Positions 47,389 to 58,300 of a stretch of DNA of 64,000 nt are shown here, in pieces (position 1 is the first letter of the stretch; every line of letters starts with the position of its first letter). The DNA comes from Phoronis australis (Eukaryota > Phoronida > Phoronidae): contig NMRA01000230.1 in assembly GCA_002633005.1 (NCBI GenBank), forward strand, positions 125,453 through 189,452. Reading direction: 5' to 3'. Below the pieces are notes generated by a model. The model made no database searches. It saw only the letters and a list, made by a program, of their open reading frames with translations, and was not told where the DNA came from. The translations under genes were made by a program, and so were the position numbers.

Positions 47389-50300
47389 GTAAGTCAGTAA
47401 TGATGAATTTGCCTTTATATTGCTGAGATAATTGACTTAAGAAGGACTAATCTTTGTAAATCTAGTGGCAGTACATTAAAACAAGCGCGCAGCTCTTCAG
47501 AAAGACAAAAAATGTAAATCTGCTTCAGCCATCTACTACGTGACACTACACCAGATCTAGTTCGGCCGTCAGCAGCGCCAGTGTCATTGTTGCTCTGTGC
47601 AGTTTCAGCATATCCAATGATTATACTTATCGTGACTGGTGACCATCTGTGGTTACTTTTAATTATCACTTGTAGCCGGGAATTTCATGATGACAAAATG
47701 TAGCAGTACCATTATTTCTATTTTCAGTTGACTGTGGCAGCGCTACGCAGTGTGACGATGATGACTGTGAGTACTACTGTGTATTATATTGAATTCTGTG
47801 ACTGGGCATCATGTGGACCTAGTCCCTTTACATCCTGATTGGCTTCGCTTCCTGTTTCCTTGATAATGGGAATTTTTAAAAAGTCCTTCTTCCATTTTCC
47901 GCAGCATCAATGACTCGGGTTCGTGGTTCCTTGATTATATGGATGTTTTGAAAGCGACTCTTCTTTCATATTCCACATCCAGAAGGACATGGCTTCATGG
48001 TCCCGTGATAACTGTTGTTTCCGAAAAACACCTACCGTTTTCCACGGTCTCAATAACTTGGCATCATAGACATTGATAACAGTGATTTTGCATCCACACG
48101 GCGGAGCTCTTTAAGAATCTTACATCGCTACCTTGCAGCGCCCTCATTTAACCGTGGCCTTTGAAAATGTAGTCTAAACGGAAGCCTTTCGCACCTTGGT
48201 TTAAAAAAACTTCACGATCCTCTTCGCGGAGGGGCTTTCAAATCACCTTGAAAGGAAAGACGCAAGATGCAGACTTCGAGAAGCACTAGTTGTTCTTTAT
48301 TTTTTATGTCACCTTGATGTCGGACCAGTGTTCAGTACTCCACTGGTCTACGTTGCTGTAAATGCGCAATAAGTATGCACAATTCGTGCTTCAGATTGTA
48401 GGCTACACTTGTCTTCATAGCATACTGCTTGTTCATTTATGTGCAGAATAATAGCAAAAAAACAAACAAAGAATGCATGTATTCTATACAGCATTTTAAA
48501 TGCGAAAGTAACACTTACAGATATACTGTAGAAATGTGTTCTCTGCTAACGTATTACCAGGATGGGTCCGTAGCTAAGATTTTCCCAACCTTCACGTTGA
48601 ATCAAGGTACTTGGTACTGCCTATGCAAAGAGCGATGTGTTCACCATTTCAATCTACAATTATGTTGAATACTGCGCTTCATACGCAAAAATGGCTAAAC
48701 GTGTGGACACAATACAACCAAGTTGTATGACGTCAATCACATGTGAATAAAAAAACAGCCAAACAAAATACTAACGGCTTTACGCTCAGGTTATATCAAT
48801 GGTCATCATTCGGGATTTTCAAGGAACCCAGGTCACGAAATAGACTTGAATAGTCAATGTCATTCTGATGTTGACCACTTTGCAACATACCGTCCTTGCT
48901 GGACAATGGCTCCGTTATCATTTTTCTAAATTTGAAATTTAATCAGTGGGCGTGGTTTCAGCTCCATGAAGCAGCTTCTTTGTCCTCAGCAGGTTTTACC
49001 TCAAACTCTTACGGTGTTTTTGATTTACGTTGATGGTGATTTCAAAGTATTCAAGATCAAGAGGCGAATGTGTCCTCTTGCTGCATTGTGTTTTTCTTTG
49101 ATAAGCCGAAACCCTAGCATTTAATTAACATGTTGTTACACTGTTTATTTGGTAATCAGACAAACTGTGATTCCCGGCTGCAAAAGTTGAAGTTTGGGGT
49201 GGTGATGTGATAACATCGTTTCTAAACTCTATTGGTCTTTTTACACCAACCTCTGACCTTTTTACATTGGCACGTTTCAGTTGGTAACTCAGGTGTTACA
49301 GCACGGATTATGGTACACACAGCCATCTACTACATAACACCAGATGGGGTTCGGCCGTCAGCAGCGCCAGAGCCATTATTGCTCTGTTCAGAGTTTCAGC
49401 ATATCCAAAGATTGTACTTATTGTACATTTAACTGATGACCATTTGTGGTTAGATCCGGGAATTTCATGATGACAAAATGTAGCAGTACCATTATTTCTA
49501 TTTTCAGTTGACTGTGGCTGCGCTACGCAGTGTGACGATGATGACTGTGAGTACTACTGTGTATTACATTGTATATTGAATTCTGTGACTGGGCATCATG
49601 TGGACCTAGTCCCTTTACATCCTCTGTGACTCAGTTTCCTTTTTACATGATAATGTGAATTAAAAAAAAAACCTTTTTCCATTTTCGGCGGCATCAATTG
49701 TTCGATTTTATGGATATTTTCAAAAAGTGGCTTCTTTCATTATCCACATCCAGAAAGATTTGGTTTCATGGTTCCGTAATAACTGTGATTTCCGAAAAAC
49801 ACCTTCTTCGGCTTTTCCACGGTCTCAATAATTTGGCATCATGGGCATTATTCATAGTTATTTTGCATCCGAATGACGGAGCTCATTAAGAATCTTGCAT
49901 GGCAAACTTGCAGCGCCCTCATTCAACCGTGGCCTTTGAAAATGTAATCTATAGTGAAGCCTTTCGCATCTTGGTTTTAAAAACCTTCACGATCCTTTTT
50001 GCAGAGGGGCTTTCAAAAACATTGCAGGAAAGATGCAAGGTGCAGGCTTCGAGAAGCACCAGTGCCATGACATTTTTCGGGACCCAACCTATAAAAGGGT
50101 GGAGCCCAAATAGCTGCAATTCCCACCTAGGCTGTAATTTTCAAAATGCCCGAAGTCGCCACAACTTCAGTTCGAGGGGCACAGTATCCCTATTACGTGC
50201 GAAAGCGAGCCCCTCTGCTGCAGCTTTTTTAGCTCAATAGATTGACCTGAGCCTCTCCCAGTCGCCACAATTTCCATACCCCTCGTTTAGATGGGGATCT

Positions 50301-53300
50301 CGTTTTACGTAGGGCCTCAAGATGTAGTTTATTTAGTATTCATGATCTGTTCAGCCTCTCCCCAAGCCCCAAGGTGGCGCTGATCGGTTTAGCCATATTA
50401 CATGCCAAGAATTGTACGGTAACTCGTGAATAACCTAAAAATCCAACTGCTGCCTGGTGGTTTGGTAACAGGTCCAATTATGTTGCACACCCAGCAGAAT
50501 TAATGAGGAACATGTCATAGCAACATTAAATGTTTTAGGTTTTAGGAGCGCCATTTCTTGTCCAATTTTAAAAATTCAAAACCCTGACCACGGGTGTTTT
50601 TCACGAACTATATAAATATGCTATTGAAAATTGTCACCCGAATGTGTTTAAAATGGGTCTGATTATCTGGCGAACGATAATATCCTCTGTAACGGATTTA
50701 TAGAGATTTGAACGTACCGTAGCCTACAAAGTTCGGTAACCCAACTTCCCGAAGGAGGTCGGTCGCGGTAATAAGTTTAGAGTTTGTTCGGTGATAAATT
50801 AGAAATATTCTTTTGTGAAATACGTGTACGCACAGGACAGTATACTCGTGCGTTGTATTGGACTTTCAATTTTTTCAGTTCTAGTCACAAAACGTTCGTT
50901 ATAACCCAGTGGCTCGCAACCCGATCAGGCCCGTCGCGGCCTGACTGGAGAGAAGTGAATACGAACATAAACCAGCCGGGTAAGTCGGCAGCTAAAGTTG
51001 GGGACTACACTTCCAGACACGAAAAGAATGGAATAGTGAAGCAAAGAAATAATGTGCACGTGAATATTTTGGTGAGTTTGCCGCGAAATTGCAAATCTAC
51101 TTACTCGTCGGGGGCCGCGAAGCCAGGTTCTTCTGTCACCGCACAGGGAAAAGGTGCATAATAACAATGATTTAAATGATGTACATATATCAAAATAAAG
51201 ATTCCTCTGACATCTGACCATACCATATAACATCGAGCTATAGCTTCAAAGCAGCTTTTTCTCAGCAAACACTGAACATAGGCGGATTTTTGGGGGGCAT
51301 GGGGCTCGCTCCCCCCCCCCCCGGCTGCAGCAAGCAAAATGAAACAGCAACAGAATGAAGCGTGACGAAATATTGAGTTCAGAGTAACTAGGACCGGTAG
51401 AGGAGAAGGGGGACGGAATTGCGTTCGTGTTTAAAGTCCAGCGATATAGATTTTCCTAACAGAAGGTTCACATTCTCGGTCCCCGCACCGCAACCTTCGG
51501 GCCGCCTGTGCACATACAGTCGCGCTTTGCCCAATTTCCCGAGACAACATGTTGCCCCCCCGTATGGGATCCTAGATCCGCCACTGCTGAATAAGCATGC
51601 GCTCACATGTCGGTCAATTAGTTTAATTGTATCTGAAGCCGGTGATGCAGTAGGATTCATTTATTGTTGATTTCTCGAAACATTTGCACTCACGAACAGT
51701 TTTAAGGCATTACAATTTTGTATCTATTGAAACAGAATTGAATACTTTGTTTCAGTTTAATATAAATATTGATTAGGGTGAGATTAATTCATTTTTGAAA
51801 TAGAACAATGCCGGCCAAAAACACGAAGATATTTCACGGTTCTTAACTGCTGGCAACCACTATCGAAAAATTTCGGATTATCGAGGAAATCGAAAAAACG
51901 ATGTACCCACTTCCCTCGCATCTTCATGGTTCACACAAGCGGGAAGGATACGCCACATCATAGCGGCGCACACTCGGCTTGAGAACCACTGACGTCGCTG
52001 CGTCGTATACTCACTTTCCTCACAGGTTAACGCGGCACCTTTCGGTGAGGTGAGATCGACTGTAGGTCTATACGAGGTGATATTGACCGATTAAGACGGT
52101 AACAAAAACTAATTAAATTGGATGGCATTCTCCTTTAACTACAACAGCATGGTCCCTTTGATCTAAACCAGCATTTTTTGTGGTGCACAAACCGGTCGAG
52201 CTCCCCAATGTGTCAATGTAGGACCCTTTGCATAAGCGCCACCTTGCGGCTTGAGGACGAGGCTGGGTAAGTACTAGATTGAACTCTTTTCGTTTATGCT
52301 TTTGTGTTGGAATTACGTGTTGTATTTCTACTTCTTCCGATCACTGACTCATTGTGTTCGTTCATTGCAGTTACTTACTCCAAACAAAAGATGGGGCTGG
52401 TGTCCATTATAAACATCATGGACTTTGGTAACCATGCTGAGTACAGATCAGGTGAGGCCAAAGAAAAATCTTGTCTGTTTTTTAAATGCAGTGATACGGT
52501 ACAATTGTTATTTATCCATATTTTAAACAGAAAGCGTCATCCAATGCCAGCTGAACTTAGACGGGATCATTTTTTCTCGGTATCACTCGATGATAGACTA
52601 GTTTCTAGCAGAGACCAGGCGGATCTGTTCTAATTCTGGCTCATAACTGGTCATAAATGACGCCTTGTAAAGGGGAAACGAAGAATGGGCCTCCCTACAA
52701 GGAAATCAGTTGGTCTTTATTACAAAATAATTGTTCTTTACTTTTAATGTCACTTTGATGTCGGCCCAGTGTTCAGTACTCCACTGGTCTACTTTGTTGT
52801 AATACATACAATGTATGCAAAAGTTCAGCTTCAGATTGTAGGCTACACTTGTCTTCGTAGAATACCGCTTGTTACTTAGAATAGTTCATTTAAATACAGA
52901 ATAATGGCAATGCAACAAAGAAGAGTGCACGTATTCTCTACAGCATTTTAAATGTAAAGTAACTCTTACAGATTTACTGTAGAAAGGTGTTCTCTGCTCA
53001 CGTATTAGCAGGATGGGTCCTTAGATAAGATGAATCAGGGCGCTTGGTGCTGGCTATGCAAAGAGCGACGTGTTCACCATTTCAATCTACAATTAAGTTG
53101 AATACTGCGTCTCATACGCACAAACGTGGCGCAAGCGGTGATTGAACTAGGGGCTTTTTTGTCGGTCAAGTGCTGTGTAGATCCGTAGCCTTCATGTACA
53201 CAGCTCAACCAATAATCTCCCAAAATGTTGACACGATATGTAGACGACACATTCGCTATATAATGCCACGTACCAGATAATCTCGAAATAGTCTTGCACC

Positions 53301-55270
53301 TTTTTGAACAGCATAACGTCTACATCATGATTCAATATGGAAGTGGAAGCCACGCACGCAACGGCAGTATTTCATTTCTTGATATGTTTCTGATTAAAAT
53401 GGAAAGTAATTAACGACATCATACTGGACGTTACCTTAACTACCTGTGCAACTCAAATCTCCCCAAAGAGAAGAGAAAGCAGATGTAAACATTACAAAAA
53501 CTATGCGCTCCTCATACGTACCTGGCGTGCGTTCAGTAACGCTAGGACCTACGCTAGGACCTAGCTAAAATCTAGACAAAGTCACGTGTTCTCACTTAAA
53601 ATACACAGCAAAATCTCACGTAATCTCGCGAAATCTTCCTTTTCAGCGAAGTCCTAGCGTTACTGAATGGGAGGCTGGAATCTCTGAAAAGCTAGGACGC
53701 ATATGCAAGGGATTCAAAATAAGAACCGCTCAATGTATATCGCCACGAAAAAAGTAATCATCATCGACAATCATGAGTGATACATACGTGCTGTAACACC
53801 TGAAGATGGCCGGAAAAGTGAGCCACCGAAACGTGCCAATGTACATACATGTAGGCTAGAGGTTGGTGTAAAAAGGCCAACAGGCATTTTTATTGATACG
53901 AAGAGAAGCCCTTTATAATCCAGGCATATAGAATTGAAAGAATAATGCCACCAATGTGTACGCTAGTGTGTGCAGATTCTGAAGAGCTTCCAAATGCGGT
54001 GATGTTTCGCAAATCTATTGGTTTTCTTATACCAACTTCTAACCTATTTTTATCGGCACGAGGTTTCGGCAGGTCCCTTCTTGGCCATCTTTAGGTGTAC
54101 ATCGTTCTCAGAAGAACTAGAACGGGTGTATGGTGCATTCATTGTGGCCAGTGATGAGCACTATATTTCCCTTTTTCTTAGCGCAAGCAGGGATTAAAAT
54201 AGGAACCTTCAGATTGTCAGCCCAGTAGGCCCTCTCTAAGCACTACACCACCCTTTACTCTCAACACTTAATCACAGAGTCATCCATTAACTTTGCTACA
54301 CTAATATTTTCTTCAGGAAATGTAGGCAGCTACCACTTGGCTGCGTGCTGCATGCGCGCACCCACCTTGGAATATAAGGGGCTAGAATTTTTGACAATGT
54401 GGACCTTTCACTAACAAAAAGAACGAAGGTCTAAAAAACAAAAAAACGGTATATCACGTTCAGAGCTATGGATTGTGCATTCGCGCCTTTTTAATGGACT
54501 TTTGTCTCGTTTTCTCAGACTTTTTATTTCTCTAAGGCAGACCTTTTTGCCCATTTCGCCAAATGGGGGAAGGAGGAGGGGGGCGTTCAAGACCCCGAGC
54601 CCCCCCCCCCGGGTGTGCTGGGCTGACTGAAGACATTGCCGTGTAGCTTTATGTGCATGGCTCCCTTGATCCTTCTTTTGGTCCGCCCTGTTTGGATGTC
54701 AAGTATCAGGATGTTATCCCTCTTGATGTTCAGTTGCTTTGTCCATATGCACCGTGCTACTTCCGATGAGCCTTCCCTGTGGTACTTCTTGTGTTCAGGA
54801 ATCCTGATTTTCAGTGGCTTTGACGTTTTTCCGAGGTAACAATTACCACCTTCACACGGGATTTGATAGACAGGGTTCTTCTTTCCATTCGTCTGCATTT
54901 GGTTTGACATTGGTCGGGCGTACACATTGGTGGGATTATTCTTTCAATTCTATATGCCTGGATTATAAAGGGCTTCTCTTTGTATCAATAAAAATGCCAG
55001 ATGGCTTTTATTGCAGGGTCAGAAAAAGACATGGAGAACGTAGAGGCACTTTTTAATAGTGGACGTGGCTTCAGAGGTTGTTACTCAGTTTTAACATCTA
55101 TAAACTGTACACTGGACCAGCTGAAAGCCGAATTGACACTGTGCCAAGAAAAACTACGCACAGGCGTATTTGACCAGTTCATTTGCTTTATTTTCTCCCA
55201 CGGCGATGAGGTAGGCTTGTCCAATATCTAGACGATTAGCTACATTTCAGCTGTGGAAAAATTTGTTTCG

Positions 55271-55301
<31 letters not shown>

Positions 55302-58300
55302 TACTACGGCATTGTTTAGCATTCCTACTAGCACACACATTTACAACATGTAGTTTACTGTGCTCACTGATTGTTTCAGATGGAAAATTCGCCACCGCTA
55401 ACTTTATTTATTCTGGGATGACATTTTAGTGTAGTGATGACTTTTATTTGAACGTAGCTCGTTTACGCTTCCATAGTGTACCTTCTTTCTCTGTTCGACA
55501 TGCCATAGAGATGTTCAAATGCCGATGCAACTCATTTCCCAACAACAATCCATACTAGTATCTATATTGGACAAACGTGCTTGCAATAAATATTCTGAGC
55601 TAACACTATGATTGTGTAAAATAATTCTTGCACCGACATTACGTTACATGTGTTGACTGCCTGGAAGCCCATCTAAGTTTTCTCGCAAAATAAATGAACT
55701 CCTATTTTATTAATTTAAGATGACTCTCAACCACAGATTGTCTGTGGATTTGTACCGTTTTTCAATTGATGTCAACTCTATTGCAAATTGTAGTCCCGCC
55801 TTAACTGTCAATAATCTTGTGTGTGATAAGTATTTTTTGTCATGTTGCAGCAAGGTATCCTGACCAGTGATGGTCAGCGTATCATGCCCGAGGAAATAAT
55901 CAACAGTTTCAAGGGTGACGTCATATCACAAATGGCTGGTGAGCTATAACGACAGCAGTTTTCAAAATAATTGTATTTTACTGTCTATGGAACACGTGAC
56001 GTGAATGAATGACCTATTGCAAGCTCCGCTCTCGTAGAAATTTCGACCAAATAAACAATAAATTCTTCCGAAATTGTGCTGATGCATATTGTGTTTTCAT
56101 CCCAGGCATTTTAATGAGCTGTAAACGTTTAGCGCCGGGGAAAGTCCATGTCTACTCCTTTAAAGTGCGTTTTTTCTCTTTGTCCCGAAGTGCCGTCTCT
56201 TGTTTCCAGGACACCCCAAAGTTTTCATCTTCCAGGCGTGCAGGGGTGAGAAAGCCCAATCGGGTCAGCGAGTAGATCAGGCTGGCGACTCTAAATTACA
56301 AAAGAATCTGTTCATTGAGCGGGACGTCGTGAGCCACGTTGTGCCTGTAGACGCTGACATTGTGGCAGCATTCTCCACGACTAAAGGTATAAGTTAAAGC
56401 GACTGGTTGTGATTTGATGCCGACACTTCCAATAGAATAGCCTCTTCTAAGCACCAGGGGCGCCCCCTCTGATTCTGGACTTTTTACTGCCAATGCCCCC
56501 TGCTTCTGTAGTGATCACATGACATTTGGTTCGCAATTAGTTATTTTGATACCAAAAAATCCCAATTTTTGTAAGGAGTTACAAAGCCAACGTAAAAATG
56601 ATAATCGATATATCTTCTTTTCCATTCTGACGTGTGCTGGCGGTTCTACTTTTCGAAGCCTAGGGCAGTATTTTAACTGCGGGAAGTGGAGGAGTCTATT
56701 CAAACTGCAATTCATGGCTCCAGCTTAAACAGATACGGTAGGGATAGCAAATTCCAAAATTTACAGCCATATTTTGTAGAGCAAACGCTGGTCCCGGCGC
56801 GATATCTAGTGGACATTCTCATAGTGAACAAGACTTCGGGTCACTATCGGCTCTCAGTCATTCCTTTAACTTTTTTTCTGTGAGGACGCTTCATACATCT
56901 TGTATATATTTTCATTATGCCGACATTGTACTCCTACAGAAGCCCAATAGTGCCATTTTGAAGTGAAGAAAAGTATTTTATTGTGTGGCTGCCGCCACTT
57001 AATCATCGTTATAGTGAATAGATGGATCGACTTCCGTAGTGTCGCTTTCGTACGGAAGCGATCGACTTCCGTAGTGTCGCTTTCGTACGGAAGCGACAAT
57101 ACAGCAGCCAGATAATAAAATATTTTTCTTCGCTTCAAAATGGCCCAACCAGGCTTCCGTATATTTCTCTATTTTTTCAAAAGAGCTGTTTAATTTGGAA
57201 AGTGGGTATCGAACCGAACTTGAAAAGAACTGAATGTCATTGTGTGAATCACAAAGTTTTCAGTGGTGCCTTATTCTCGCCGCTCCCCACAACTTAGCCC
57301 TCAACTGCTCACTGCGTGCAATTCAAATCAATAAGAACAGAAAGCTGCGGGGTTAGAGTCATCTGTTTCACACCCCTCCCCCGCATCACCCCTCATTGAT
57401 CCAAGCCGCACTTATTTACATGTATATACGGAATTTCCTAAATGTAGCATAGCATGGAAATAGCGTTTTCAGACCTTGTTACACCAAGACTAGGCTAGGC
57501 GAGATGCTTTACCCGGTGCATCAAAGAAATTCTGGGGACAACAAGGTGCCCCGCAGCCAATCAGCAGGTCACGCCTATTAATAAAGTTATGTTCGAACTA
57601 ATTGAGCGTTTTAATTTTTATTAGAAATTGGTGCTCTTGCAATTATTTCCACCAGATTAGGTTTATTGCGTTGGAAACGGAAAAGGGATGGTAATGTGCT
57701 GTGCTGTCTGCAGTTGATCTTGGTTAGTGGGGTGTAATTTGTGAACGGAACTTATAAGTCATGAGGACCATGGGCCTACGATTTCAATTTCCAATGGTTT
57801 TCCAGTAACAAGCAATGGCAGATGGTGGCAGACTATGGTATATTTTGCTTTGAGCATTTTCTAAAACAATGCAAGCTTCATAAAATGAATTCGTTTTCGC
57901 AGTCAGCTTTTTTTTACATTAACGATTGAAATCATCACGGCACTTAGATTTGATAAACCACGTAAAAGATAAATTTCCATTTTTGCGCGCCATCGGTACA
58001 CCTATGTCACTTTTTAATTTTACTTCTGTTTGTATGTGTGTCTGTCGAGCGTTGTATTTGTCTGTTAGTTCTGTTTTGTGTTATATTGTATTGTGTTTTG
58101 TTTTTATGATTAATCAATGTCAAATCAACCAATCAATCAATTCCATGCATCGGTTCTTACATGTATTTCTAATTTTAGTCCCCCTATTTCCAAAAACATA
58201 ATTATGCCTGGACTTACTTTTAGGGTACTGAAAACAGTAAAATTTGTCATTTTCCGAAAGAGCAGCCTGGCGCTCAGTGTCAGAACTCCTGGCAAAAGTT

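Noticed and set aside
53231-53490. Working reverse transcriptase
   Set aside because: A stop directly follows the YVDD motif region, further stops are present, and upstream RT motifs are missing.
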